Assembly: GCA_021773355.1 (NCBI GenBank)
Contig: JAJFKE010000023.1
Span: forward strand, 372,001 to 436,000
Direction: 5' to 3'
Origin: Gammaproteobacteria bacterium
GTDB lineage: Bacteria > Pseudomonadota > Gammaproteobacteria > Pseudomonadales > Pseudohongiellaceae
Length of the DNA stretch: 64,000 bases
The notes below the pieces were generated by a model that saw only the letters and a program-made list of their open reading frames with translations, had not been told where the DNA came from and did no database searches. Both the position numbers and the translations under genes were made by a program. Below, in pieces: positions 39,867 to 48,662 of this stretch (the stretch's first letter is position 1; each line of letters opens with the position of its first letter).

Positions 39867-39981
39867 TCACTGTTCCATCCATGGAATTGAGCAGGGAAAT
39901 CAAACCTTAGATCAAGTGCAGAGAAACTCCAAGAAACTGTGCGTAGTTGTCTGCAAAATGTGCAAATGGAGACCTGACCCC
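39171..39981 (-). mobile_element. Y1-transposase element bounded by 21-22 bp inverted repeats
   Basis: 39171-39191 (ggggcaggtctccatttgca plus c) is the reverse complement of 39960-39981 except for one extra T. The pair brackets nearly the entire transposase frame. Near the right end gaccccgcacca occurs twice in tandem. Confidence 0.6.
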
Positions 39982-40009
39982 GCACCAGACCCCGCACCAC
40001 TAAAACGAA

Positions 40010-40116
40010 TTAGGAAAAATGCGAGTATTCTATTAGTAATTTCGCGGGCTTTCTATTTGTAATATCGCGAGTATTGATCTATAAATATAGTAGGCCTGAA
40101 TTACTAAAATTGCGGG
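40010..40116 (+). promoter_or_regulatory. Four 16-bp direct repeats upstream of the DUF4143 ATPase
   Basis: Copies start at 40010, 40033, 40056 and 40101: TTAGGAAAAATGCGAG, TTAGTAATTTCGCGGG, TTTGTAATATCGCGAG, TTACTAAAATTGCGGG. Spacings of 23, 23 and 45 bases put them nearly on the same helix face. The last copy ends 8 bases before the preferred ATG. They look like operator iterons controlling the ATPase gene. Confidence 0.55.
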
Positions 40117-40124
40117 ACATAGGA

Positions 40125-41360
40125 ATGGCCAAGATACTAAATAGATGGCAGGACAGGACAGTAAAAACAGCCATGCAGGAGCGGCGCGTGCTGCTACTGG
40201 CCGGTCCCCGCCAGTGTGGAAAAACAACTCTTGTAAGGCAACTAGAGTCTAGGCAAATAGAGTACCGTACACTGGATGACGGCACATTGTGGGAATTGGC
40301 AGAATCAGACCCTGCCGGATTCGTTCAACATAACAAAGAGATGCTGATAATTGATGAAGTTCAACGTGTCCTTCCCCTACTCCCAGCAATCAAGAAAGTT
40401 GTCGACGAAGATAACAAACCTGGCCAGTTTCTCCTGACGGGTTCTGCTAATGTCCAAACTATGCTGGACGTGCAAGAATCACTGGCAGGCCGGGTTGCCA
40501 AAATCCGTCTGCGCACCCTGTCAGAAGGTGAGATCACGGGAGCAGAACCAGATTTTCTCAACCGCTGCTTTAATCAGGATTTCAAAGATAACGGTAAAAT
40601 TTACAGCCGTGACAACATAATTCAAACAGCAATGCGAGGCGGTTTCCCTGAAACTATAAAACTAGAACGACGCGCACGAACACGCTGGCACCGAGACTAC
40701 ATTTCTGCGCTTCTGGAGCGGGATCTGATGGATATTGTTCGCATACGCCAGCACGAAGCTATGCAGGAGCTGGTCAAAATACTGGCAGCATGGTCTTCAA
40801 AATTCATGGACATTGCGAATATCGGCACAAACCTGTCTATTCGTCGGCCAACCCTCGAATCTTATATCAATGCGCTTGAAGCGCTTTTCATTGTCGAGCG
40901 GGTACAGCCCTGGACCAAAACCGACTATGGAAGAGTGGGTAAACAGAAAAAGCTGTTTATGTCTGATAGTGGGTTGATGTCCTCTATTCTTGGATTTCGA
41001 GAAGAACAAGTCAGGTTGGATTCCGATCGAGTCGGCAAGCTTGTTGAAACCTTTGCCTACAATGAACTGGCGGCACAAGTAGATTTAAGCGAGGATGAAT
41101 ATTCTCTCTATCACTACCGCGATCGCGAACAAAGAGAGATCGATTTCATTATTGAGCGGGATGATGGGGCTTTACTCGGTGTTGAAATCAAGTCTGCCGC
41201 AACAGCAAAGAAAGAAGATTTCAAACATCTTAGATGGTTCAAGGACAATATCGCTGGAGAACGCCCGTTCATAGGCATTGTGCTTTATGCAGGCGAACAT
41301 ACGGGCTCATTTGGCGATAATTTATGGGTAGTACCATTTGGCGCCATGTGGAGAAAATAA
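40125..41360 (+). CDS. AAA+ ATPase with DUF4143 domain
   Basis: The protein has 411 residues from the ATG at 40125 (a GGGA lies 8 bases before it). Walker A is GPRQCGKTT (residues 27-35), Walker B is MLIIDEVQRV and a sensor-like LLTGSANV follows. The C-terminal DUF4143 part ends with REIDFIIERDDG and GVEIKSAATAKKEDFKHL, a PD-(D/E)XK-like nuclease signature. This family is very common on islands and is carried in variable copies, but its role is not established; defence or toxin-like roles have been proposed. It is likely controlled by the repeats just upstream. Confidence 0.88.
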   Translation: MAKILNRWQDRTVKTAMQERRVLLLAGPRQCGKTTLVRQLESRQIEYRTLDDGTLWELAESDPAGFVQHNKEMLIIDEVQRVLPLLPAIKKVVDEDNKPGQFLLTGSANVQTMLDVQESLAGRVAKIRLRTLSEGEITGAEPDFLNRCFNQDFKDNGKIYSRDNIIQTAMRGGFPETIKLERRARTRWHRDYISALLERDLMDIVRIRQHEAMQELVKILAAWSSKFMDIANIGTNLSIRRPTLESYINALEALFIVERVQPWTKTDYGRVGKQKKLFMSDSGLMSSILGFREEQVRLDSDRVGKLVETFAYNELAAQVDLSEDEYSLYHYRDREQREIDFIIERDDGALLGVEIKSAATAKKEDFKHLRWFKDNIAGERPFIGIVLYAGEHTGSFGDNLWVVPFGAMWRK

Positions 41361-41393
41361 GAAATTTAAGGAAAAATGTGTCGATAGGTTTAC

Positions 41394-42413
41394 TTGACCA
41401 CTACAGTTTCCTGTGTTGCTAAAGACGCAGCGCAAATTATGCCCAAGAGTGCGCACATGAGCAGTTATCCGAACATGAAATTTGTCACGTGTGACGCCAG
41501 CTTCACCGACTATCGTCCGGCAATCGGCCCAAACGGGGGCATTGTCGTGTTTGAACGTACTAAGTTTCAGGCAAGGGAAACGACCCTGTTGTACGTGATT
41601 GATGATCTTACAAAACCAAACCCGCAACCGATTATTTCGCCGGGTGGTCCAGGGATACAAACACGGGCTGACTGGTGTTGGGCCACCAACATCATCGCGT
41701 TCAACGGTGATTCGCTGACAATCTGGACGGTAAACAGTGATGGTTCATCTCCCCGCCAAATCGACAACACCATGAGATTCGCGTATCCCTCATGGTCGTC
41801 AGACGGTTCGATCCTGACAGTCATGAATGCCTCTAAGGCTGCCGATCCTCTGCCAAGCACAAGCCAGATCGACACTCAGGGGAACCTGCGCTATGCCAAT
41901 ATGAACGGTGTGGACAGCCTAGGTCATACCTTGTTTGGAGGCATGCCGGCCGTCAACCCAAATGATTCCACACGCATAGCCTTTGCAGGACAGCCGAACA
42001 TTTCAAGCTGGGCAAACGGGGAGAACCTGGCGCCAGACGGCTATAATCAGAATGCCAACTATATTTTTCTGAACGTGCAAAACCAAGGGGCGTCCAGTTC
42101 GAATCCACTCGAGCCGGGTGCTCCTGTTGACAAGTACGATCCAAGCTTTCAGGGACGGGCTCCAGCATGGTCACCATGCGGCAGGTACGTAGTGTTCGAA
42201 TCGAACAGGGCCGGGGGATATGCGATCTTTCTTTTCGATACGGAGAATAGTGGAAATCTCGTTCAGCTTACTGACCCAGACTATGGCGCGCAGCACGCGA
42301 AGTTCTTTAAGTCTGGAGACAAACTGATTCTTTCGGCTTTTCAAAATCCTGGATCGGGTAAAGGTCCATTTGGCGTGGCCTGGATTGATATAACGGAGTA
42401 CGTGAGTGGCTGA
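41394..42413 (+). CDS. TolB/PD40-like beta-propeller protein
   Basis: The protein has up to 339 residues. It contains repeated WD40-like propeller strands such as YPSWSSDGSILTVM, APAWSPCGRYVVFESNR and HAKFFKSGDKLILSAF, as in PD40 repeats of TolB. The earliest start is TTG at 41394; ATG at 41457 (MSSYPNMKF) is also possible, and no signal peptide is seen from either. It follows the ATPase by 33 bases. No binding partner can be named. Confidence 0.65.
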   Translation: MTTTVSCVAKDAAQIMPKSAHMSSYPNMKFVTCDASFTDYRPAIGPNGGIVVFERTKFQARETTLLYVIDDLTKPNPQPIISPGGPGIQTRADWCWATNIIAFNGDSLTIWTVNSDGSSPRQIDNTMRFAYPSWSSDGSILTVMNASKAADPLPSTSQIDTQGNLRYANMNGVDSLGHTLFGGMPAVNPNDSTRIAFAGQPNISSWANGENLAPDGYNQNANYIFLNVQNQGASSSNPLEPGAPVDKYDPSFQGRAPAWSPCGRYVVFESNRAGGYAIFLFDTENSGNLVQLTDPDYGAQHAKFFKSGDKLILSAFQNPGSGKGPFGVAWIDITEYVSG

Positions 42414-42436
42414 TGGCATAGGAGATACTAGTAGTT

Positions 42437-42521
42437 AATAGCTTAGCGACTTGTCCTTACCAAACAGCCCGCTGCGTTTTCCCATCGCAATTTTCTTAAA
42501 CTATTAAACTGTTAGTGTCCC
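42437..42521 (+). repeat. Dispersed ~85-bp repeat, copy 1
   Basis: It shares gacttgtc, caaac, gttttccc, tttcttaa and agtgtccc in the same order and spacing with 62648-62728. It is in the gap between the propeller and glycosylase genes. Confidence 0.5.
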
Positions 42522-42563
42522 ACCACTTTTGACCTACAAAATTGAAACGGGTAGATTCTCTCC

Positions 42564-43484
42564 ATGCCCGAATACCCCGACATCACCGTCTACATAGAAG
42601 CAATAAGCCGCCGTACACAAGGCCAGCCCCTTCTCTCCTATCGTCTGAGCAACCCGTTCTTGTTGCGCACAGCAGAGCCCAGCTTCGAGCAGTTTGAAGG
42701 ACTACTCGTAAAAGAAGTACAGCGTATGGGCAAGCGCATCATCTTGTCCTTTAGCAATTCTAGCGAGAGCCCGGCAAGCCACTGGCTGGTTTTACATTTG
42801 ATGATAGCCGGCCGTCTGCACTGGATACCGAAACCGAAAGCTCCGCCCGGCAAAAGCGCATTATTACTTTTGGAATTTCCGCAAGGCTGGCTGTCCCTAA
42901 CGGAAGCTGGTAGCAAGCGTCGCGCTTCTGTTCACCTATTCGACAACGAGACAGAGATGCAGTCCATTAACCCGGGAGGCCTTGAAGTTCTGGAAGCGGA
43001 CTTCCCGACATTTTGCCAGGCACTCACTGCATCCAATCACACATTAAAACGGGCGCTCACTGATCCGCACATTCTCAGCGGAATTGGCAATGCCTATTCT
43101 GACGAAATACTGCATCGGGCTCGTCTATCACCAATCAAGCTGACACAAAAACTGGACGACACAGAATTAAACAATCTGTATGTAGCGGTGCAGAAAACCC
43201 TGATTCACTGGACCGACCACTTGCGGGACGACTGCGGGGAGAGTTTCCCCGAGAAAGTGACTGCTTTTCGTGAGGACATGGCTGTACATGGTCGATATGG
43301 CAAACCCTGCCCCGATTGCGGTTCACCGATTCAAAGAATTCGTTATGCCAGTAACGAAACCAATTACTGCCCTAGCTGCCAGACAGAAGGTCGCCTGCTG
43401 GCCGACCGTGCACTCTCAAGACTCTTGAAAAAGGACTGGCCGCGCACGCTGGAAGAAATGGAGAAACGGTTGCCAGGAAAATAG
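42564..43484 (+). CDS. Fpg/Nei family DNA glycosylase
   Basis: The 306-residue protein starts MPEYPDITVY, keeping the catalytic Pro2 and Glu3 of the family. It has the helix-two-turn-helix (LSGIGNAYSDEILHRARLSP) and a C-terminal zinc finger (CPDCG, then CPSCQ). Such enzymes remove oxidised bases and nick the abasic site. MPEYPDITVY rather than MPELPEVE, together with the widened middle region, places it in a less studied branch. It is not the canonical mutM. The flanking genes do not suggest a special partner. Confidence 0.88.
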   Translation: MPEYPDITVYIEAISRRTQGQPLLSYRLSNPFLLRTAEPSFEQFEGLLVKEVQRMGKRIILSFSNSSESPASHWLVLHLMIAGRLHWIPKPKAPPGKSALLLLEFPQGWLSLTEAGSKRRASVHLFDNETEMQSINPGGLEVLEADFPTFCQALTASNHTLKRALTDPHILSGIGNAYSDEILHRARLSPIKLTQKLDDTELNNLYVAVQKTLIHWTDHLRDDCGESFPEKVTAFREDMAVHGRYGKPCPDCGSPIQRIRYASNETNYCPSCQTEGRLLADRALSRLLKKDWPRTLEEMEKRLPGK

Positions 43485-43600
43485 GAGAACATAATTTACT
43501 TGCTACTAATGACTCCCGCATAGAACCGTATGAGGCACTAATAACTTACCAACGCCACCACTTTTCCCACACTACGCAAGAGTCAAAGACACTAACCACT

Positions 43601-44536
43601 CTAATTAATATTCCAAAGAATAGCCCCGCCACCCTGATAACCATCTGCAATAAGCCGAAACTTCAATTCATAATTGGAATCAGATGTTTTCAACACAGAC
43701 AGAGCGCCTACCAAATTTATGTCGGGCTCCGGTGATTTGGTCCAGTTACCGTTGGCACTTAAGCTTCCCACAATTTCAGAATCAATCTCCCAACCTTGCG
43801 CAATAATCTGATCCGTAAAATGAGTAAACAGCTCTGAAATAGCCAAATCCGAACTAAGATTAATTTCTGTTTCTACCGAATTATTTGAACTGGATGACCC
43901 TCCCCCAATATAGGGACCACGCTGTCGCACAGCGTCGGAATCGGGAACTTCCATGCGTGGCATGTATTGCCGTAGCCCCACGGAAAAATTCATTTGGCTA
44001 ATACTTTGTTCTTGTTGCGCCAATTGGCTTGCACAACTACCCTGCTGGTTACCAAAGGAGTTATACCTGCCCAGGGACACATAGTTCCCTGAGTCTCGTT
44101 CAGCGTAATGGATAGACAAACGCCCCTGTCCATCATGGCAAAGAGAACTATTAGTAGTGATTACAACTGCAGCAGGGGACACGAATCCAGTGTCTTGAGA
44201 GGGTGGCATGTAAGTAGGAAATTCCTGCCAGTTTTCCTGTTCAAAGGCTGCCATAAGTAATTGAGTTGCACTATCGCGGTCTAAATTCGTTCTTAATACC
44301 ACTCGCAACATATTCATCTGGTAAACACTACCCACCACCGAAAAGCCACTCGGCAGGTCAAAGGATGGGAAGTCATTGGCGATATCAGAATATATTTCAA
44401 GTTGACCGCGTAGATTAGTATCAAACAGCACCTCTGCCACATCAACAGGTATCACGTCCTGGAATTCTGTATCAGCAGCGCTCGATAATCCAAAAATCAA
44501 TGCTACAAATGCCCCGGCTAAGCCTAATTTCCGCAT
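43601..44536 (-). CDS. Secreted protein of unknown function
   Basis: The protein has about 311 residues from the ATG ending at 44536, with GGAG upstream. A signal peptide is clear (MRKLGLAGAFVALIFGLSSA). The mature part has two similar halves with FTHFTDQIIAQGWEIDSEI-type sequence near the end and LMAAFEQENWQEFPT earlier, so a duplicated alpha/beta fold is likely. Serine-rich low complexity (GGGSSSSNNS) sits between the halves. No family is recognised. It lies inside the putative island. Confidence 0.65.
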   Translation of the reverse strand: MRKLGLAGAFVALIFGLSSAADTEFQDVIPVDVAEVLFDTNLRGQLEIYSDIANDFPSFDLPSGFSVVGSVYQMNMLRVVLRTNLDRDSATQLLMAAFEQENWQEFPTYMPPSQDTGFVSPAAVVITTNSSLCHDGQGRLSIHYAERDSGNYVSLGRYNSFGNQQGSCASQLAQQEQSISQMNFSVGLRQYMPRMEVPDSDAVRQRGPYIGGGSSSSNNSVETEINLSSDLAISELFTHFTDQIIAQGWEIDSEIVGSLSANGNWTKSPEPDINLVGALSVLKTSDSNYELKFRLIADGYQGGGAILWNIN

Positions 44537-44760
44537 TGCTACTCTCCAGACATTTACTAGTGAATTGGAGTTCTCACATTGCATTCTCGTGCAGCAAATT
44601 GCAACGACATTCGTGGAGAAGTGACTGGGAAAAGGCACTCTTGCCCTGCAAAAATAAAAACCCCAAATGCCTTCTCGATAGTAAGCTAATCCCTTGATTT
44701 TCATTAGCATTATTAAGCTTGGTAAACTTACGCAAAACTACGTATATTACCCCTGCCATA

Positions 44761-44810
44761 ATTCATAATGTTGAGCTCGGTGGTCCAAGTCCATCCATTG
44801 CTGCCATCTT
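44761..44810 (+). other. Diverged copy of the tRNA-Met 3' half (possible attachment site)
   Basis: This 50-base stretch matches 37671-37720 at 42 of 50 positions, starting at the anticodon loop (attcataatg) and extending to the CCA end. Sequence before it shows no similarity to the 5' half. The matching terminator (44811-44849) is diverged but still forms a hairpin. Confidence 0.6.
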
Positions 44811-44850
44811 AAGGTGCAGGTTTTGTTAAATAAATCTGCCCCTTTTTTGA
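44811..44850 (+). terminator. Terminator-like hairpin after the tRNA copy
   Basis: Arms aaggtgcaggttt and aaatctgcccctt pair with one mismatch and one G-T, followed by tttt. It corresponds to the tRNA-Met terminator at 37717-37760. Confidence 0.55.
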
Positions 44851-44864
44851 ATAAAAGGAAAACC

Positions 44865-45149
44865 ATGAAAACTCTACTCGCTGTTTTTGCACTGGCTGCA
44901 ACTCTTGTTAGCTGCGAAAATTTATACGACGATAGTGGTATACCCAGAATCAGATCGCAGAAACAAGTCGATGCCTACAATGCAACTGTTAGCTCGGAGA
45001 GTGAGAAACTGATCTGCTCGCGGGAAAAACCATTAGGCAGCAATATACCCCAGTGGTTCTGTGTGACCGTCGCCCAACAAGAGAGATTAGCGCTAGAAGC
45101 CCGCGAAAATATTGAAACGCTTGGGCGAGCCACAAGCATCAGTCAGTAG
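44865..45149 (+). CDS. Small predicted lipoprotein
   Basis: The protein has 94 residues with signal MKTLLAVFALAATLVSC and lipobox LVSC. AGGA lies 6 bases before the ATG. The mature part has TVSSESEKLICSREKPLGSNIPQWFCVTVAQQERL, in which two Cys could pair. No family is recognised. It lies just outside the tRNA-copy boundary. Confidence 0.65.
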   Translation: MKTLLAVFALAATLVSCENLYDDSGIPRIRSQKQVDAYNATVSSESEKLICSREKPLGSNIPQWFCVTVAQQERLALEARENIETLGRATSISQ

Positions 45150-45232
45150 TTGGAATTCATCGATTTTCAGACGTCACCGCTGGGGATCTAACCACTCTCG
45201 TATCTGATCCCTTTGATCCTTGAGGTATTGCC

Positions 45233-47254
45233 TCAAAATTTAAAACTTACCCCAGCTCGCAAAGTCTGCGGCTCTGTTGCACGACTCATGCGACAGTTTA
45301 CCGAGGCGCAATCGATATCGTCTGCGCCCAGACCTGGAGGGTCTACCCCTTCCGCATAGGCCGGATAAAAGTAGACTATCTCTTTTCGATCGGTGTCCAA
45401 CAGATTGATTACCTCCGCATAGAATGTCAGATTATTCCAGTGGTAAGCACCGCGCAGGCTGACGGTACTCAAACTTTCTGCACGCTGTGCATTATCTGCG
45501 GTCATGGCATAGGGACCGAGATAGCGCGCACGTAAACTTCCCTCCCAATTGTTTCTTAGCACAGAAATACCCAACTGAGCAGACTGTTCCACAGAGCCTT
45601 CGACGTGGCTACCGTCCGGATTGTCTACATAGCGCGCTGTGCTGTCCGTGTACACAGCGTCCACTCCAACTCCGTCCAGAGGCTGCCAAAACGCCGTCAG
45701 TTCATAACCTTGCCGCCGGGAACCACCCTTCGGTTCCACCGAGTTGGAATCACCCACGAAGATCAATTCACTGTCCTGATCCAGCCACCAGTAACTCGCG
45801 GTGAGTTTCATGTCCCCCAGGGTGGTGCGAAATCCAGCCTCATAACCCTTGCCTTCGGAGAGCCCGGCTATTGGGTTAAGCACATTCACCACACCGCGCG
45901 CATCGTTGGAATGAAAGCCCCTACCCCAGTTACCATATAACTCCGCTGCGTCATGCAAGCGGTAGGCAATACCAACTTTTGGTGAAAGCTGTGCGTCGGA
46001 GTCCTGTCCGCTAAAACTGCTCACATTTACTGCTTTCACATCGTAGTCGTAGTAATCACCGCGCACTCCAACAGTAATTCGCAGTCTGTCTGTGGGCGAC
46101 CAGTTCGCGTCACCATAGATACCAAGTGAGGTCTCAAATATTTCATTGTCGCTTATATTGGCTATTAATTTTCCTGCGAGTTGTTCATCGAGGCCGACAT
46201 CAGCGATCGAGTCATAGCGCGCCTCGCTACCGATATTGATTTGAAGGTTTGCGGTTTCCAGCAGTGATTTTTCTGCGCGACCACCCACAGTCCAGCGTCG
46301 ATCAAATTGATTGATTTGAAAATCATAGGTCGGATTGGATTCCATGGACCAATCGTAGTATTGACCATATATCGACGCCGTCCAATCACTCCCGGTCAGT
46401 TGTGCCGTAGAAATCCAGCGCTGTGTATTACCGCCGGCACTCGAATCCAGTGAGCAGAATGCATCGCGGCAAGCAGCAGTGCCTATGGCCCGCTCCGGTA
46501 TTTGTTCGGTCGGGTGCCAGTCACCACTGTAAGCGGATAGTGTAAACTTTGCCTGACCGAAAGCGGTGTCCTGCACATATTTGCTCCATGCGGAGATGTG
46601 CCTGAGACCCTCTGCATTGTCCCAGGGTCCATCGTAGGATTTGACCTCGCCTATCACAGTTAGCACACCAGCCCCTGCGTCTCGGCTAAAACCGCTCGCT
46701 AGGCGCTGCCATTGATATTCGCCCAACTCGGCGGAGATAAATGATCTCTCCAGTCGGTCTACTGTCTGAATGAAGGAGGCGCCTGCCACGGAAAAGTCAC
46801 CCAGATCGGCATAGTATGGGCCCTTGCGATAATCGATGCGCTCCACCGATTCTGGCAACAAACCGTTGACATCGAGGTAGCCCTGACCGTGCCCATGGGA
46901 ACGAAGATTCCAGGGCATGCCATCCACATAGGCGGAATAGTCGGTGCCGTGATCCAAATTAAAACCGCGCAAAAAGTATTGATTCGCCTTGCCACTACCG
47001 GAGTGCTGTACAGCCACCATGCCCGGCATGGACTCCAGCAACTCGGCAACCTTTAACATGGGCCGCACCAACAAGTCGGCGCCGCCAACCGATCCCTCAC
47101 TTGCTGACGCAGCTCTTCCCAATAACTCGGTGTTGCGACCAAATACCACGACTTCTTCAATGGCCCGTGTATCTTGCGCTATCGACCTCATAGCTGGATA
47201 AATCAGCATGATCAAAAAAACAGATCTTAAGAAATGCCTAATTAGGTAATTCAT
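45233..47254 (-). CDS. TonB-dependent outer-membrane receptor
   Basis: The 673-residue protein has an N-terminal signal (FLIMLIYPAMRSIAQ), then RAIEEVVVFGRN, the plug domain (ELLESMPGMVAVQHSGSGKANQYFLRGFN, split to mark LESMPGMVA and YFLRGFN) and a 22-strand beta-barrel ending with LRAGVSFKF. The closing F is typical of outer-membrane proteins. The plug motif HGHGQGYLDVNGLLPE marks a receptor subgroup of unknown substrate; it might carry a metal chelate or carbohydrate. It is 3' to the arsenic genes on the same strand, 346 bases apart, so a link to them is not evident. Confidence 0.92.
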   Translation of the reverse strand: MNYLIRHFLRSVFLIMLIYPAMRSIAQDTRAIEEVVVFGRNTELLGRAASASEGSVGGADLLVRPMLKVAELLESMPGMVAVQHSGSGKANQYFLRGFNLDHGTDYSAYVDGMPWNLRSHGHGQGYLDVNGLLPESVERIDYRKGPYYADLGDFSVAGASFIQTVDRLERSFISAELGEYQWQRLASGFSRDAGAGVLTVIGEVKSYDGPWDNAEGLRHISAWSKYVQDTAFGQAKFTLSAYSGDWHPTEQIPERAIGTAACRDAFCSLDSSAGGNTQRWISTAQLTGSDWTASIYGQYYDWSMESNPTYDFQINQFDRRWTVGGRAEKSLLETANLQINIGSEARYDSIADVGLDEQLAGKLIANISDNEIFETSLGIYGDANWSPTDRLRITVGVRGDYYDYDVKAVNVSSFSGQDSDAQLSPKVGIAYRLHDAAELYGNWGRGFHSNDARGVVNVLNPIAGLSEGKGYEAGFRTTLGDMKLTASYWWLDQDSELIFVGDSNSVEPKGGSRRQGYELTAFWQPLDGVGVDAVYTDSTARYVDNPDGSHVEGSVEQSAQLGISVLRNNWEGSLRARYLGPYAMTADNAQRAESLSTVSLRGAYHWNNLTFYAEVINLLDTDRKEIVYFYPAYAEGVDPPGLGADDIDCASVNCRMSRATEPQTLRAGVSFKF

Positions 47255-47599
47255 TTTCGCTGAATGCTACTCCTGATTGATGCTGGTATAGCTTGATCAT
47301 CTATCGGGACGATGCTACTAAAAAAGCGGCCAGGAATGTCGGACAAATCCGCAGCCGGGGTCATACTAGCGCGAAGTAAACTTGGGAAACTAGGTTAAAT
47401 AACGTTTTGAAACCCCTGGCGGCAATGCTGCCAGTCTTGAAGGCCGCAGTTAGTCTGATGCTGACCAGAAATTGTACAGCAACAAACTGGGCGCAATAAA
47501 AACAAAGAACTGGTTCAATATTTTGTGGCTGTCCAAATTGCCGCTTTTTCTCAAATATCTGGTCAAAAAGCGATCCAAATCAACCAACTACTACAGAAA
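47255..47599. other. Intergenic region between acr3 and the TonB receptor gene
   Basis: The 345 bases hold an 8-bp hairpin at 47416-47434 (ctggcggc-aat-gctgccag with one G-T pair) and the repeat at 47480-47542. No gene is evident. No recognisable cobalamin or other riboswitch box was seen for the receptor gene. Confidence 0.5.
47480..47542. repeat. ~63-bp repeat flanking the arsenic genes, left copy
   Basis: It aligns with 49256-49318 through aacaaactg, gcaataaa, gttcaatattttgtgg and aaattg/taattg. Each copy has an internal inverted relation (cacaaa/tttgtg). Confidence 0.55.
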
Positions 47600-48658
47600 T
47601 TATGGAGATCTGGTTTGCCTGCTTTGCTTGTCAAAATCTCCTGTTTCGAACCAGTGGGCAGTACGATTAACAAATGCTACCAGAGATAACATCACCGGCA
47701 CCTCGACCAATACGCCGACAACGGTCGCCAGTGCTGCACCTGAATTGAGTCCGAACAGTGAAATTGCTACCGCAACGGCCAACTCAAAAAAATTGGATGT
47801 TCCAATCAGGCTCGATGGAGCCGCAATATCATGGGGTAAGCGCAGGACTTTCGCTGCACCATAAGCGATAGCGAAAATGCCGTAGGTTTGAATCAGTAAA
47901 GGTATCGATATAAGCAATATCATTATTGGTTGCTTAATAATTTTTTCTGCCTGGAATCCGAACAACAACACAACGGTTGCCATTAACCCGACAATAGACC
48001 AAGGCTTAAGCAAGCTTACGAACGCGTTAACACGCTCATCTGAGCCAGACGCGGCTAAACTATGACGAGTGAGAACGCCGGCAACCAGCGGTAATACAAC
48101 GTATAAAATGACTGATAAAAGGAGTGTTTCCCAAGGCACGGTAATATCGGTTACACCTAGCAGGAAGGCTGCTATTGGTGCGAACGCAAAAACCATAATG
48201 ATATCGTTAACCGACACTTGCACCAGGGTGTAGTTAGGATCACCTTTTGTCAGTTGACTCCAGACAAACACCATTGCTGTGCAAGGCGCTACTCCCAGCA
48301 AAATCATTCCGGCAATGTATTCAGTTGCCGATTGAGGATCGACAAAACCTGCAAATATGACTTTAAAAAATAGCCATCCAAGCGCGGCCATGGTGAAAGG
48401 TTTAATCAGCCAGTTCACGACTAGTGTTAACACTAATCCCTTCGGCTTACTTCTTACGTCTTTGATCGATGAAAAATCAATCTGCACCATCATGGGATAA
48501 ATCATTACCCAGATGAATAACGCTACAACAAGATTGACATGTGCGTATTCCAGGCCAGCAAGGTATTGAAAAGCGCCAGGAACAACATTGCCCAGTACTA
48601 CACCGGTGACGATGCACAGGCCCACCCAAACTGTAAGATAGCGTTCGAATAAACCCAT
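47600..48658 (-). CDS. acr3: ACR3-type arsenite efflux permease
   Basis: The 352-residue membrane protein has about ten helices and the ACR3 core [31 protein letters not shown] (split to mark [11 protein letters not shown], which carries the essential cysteine, and [11 protein letters not shown]). It exports arsenite from the cytoplasm. It starts 4 bases after the arsC stop, so the two form a pair. Confidence 0.93.
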   Translation of the reverse strand: MGLFERYLTVWVGLCIVTGVVLGNVVPGAFQYLAGLEYAHVNLVVALFIWVMIYPMMVQIDFSSIKDVRSKPKGLVLTLVVNWLIKPFTMAALGWLFFKVIFAGFVDPQSATEYIAGMILLGVAPCTAMVFVWSQLTKGDPNYTLVQVSVNDIIMVFAFAPIAAFLLGVTDITVPWETLLLSVILYVVLPLVAGVLTRHSLAASGSDERVNAFVSLLKPWSIVGLMATVVLLFGFQAEKIIKQPIMILLISIPLLIQTYGIFAIAYGAAKVLRLPHDIAAPSSLIGTSNFFELAVAVAISLFGLNSGAALATVVGVLVEVPVMLSLVAFVNRTAHWFETGDFDKQSRQTRSP

Positions 48659-48662
48659 TACA

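Larger units (their letters stand above)
37671..44810. mobile_element. Putative decayed genomic island in tRNA-Met
   Basis: The block begins at the tRNA-Met 3' half and ends at a second, diverged copy of that half. Between lie genes of accessory type: small membrane proteins, a broken Y1 transposase, a DUF4143 ATPase, a glycosylase and secreted proteins. No integrase is present, so mobility must have been lost if the interpretation is right. Confidence 0.5.

Noticed and set aside
40010..40116. CRISPR-like array
   Set aside because: Repeats are only 16 bases and imperfect, spacers about 7 bases; no Cas genes.
41322..41660. Minus-strand 112-codon frame across the ATPase end
   Set aside because: It overlaps two plus-strand genes and has no recognisable features.
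46759..47049. Second frame within the TonB receptor gene
   Set aside because: It is a shadow of the receptor's plug domain in another reading frame.
47255..47599. Cobalamin riboswitch before the TonB receptor gene
   Set aside because: No B12-box-like sequence; only an unrelated hairpin and the short repeat are present.
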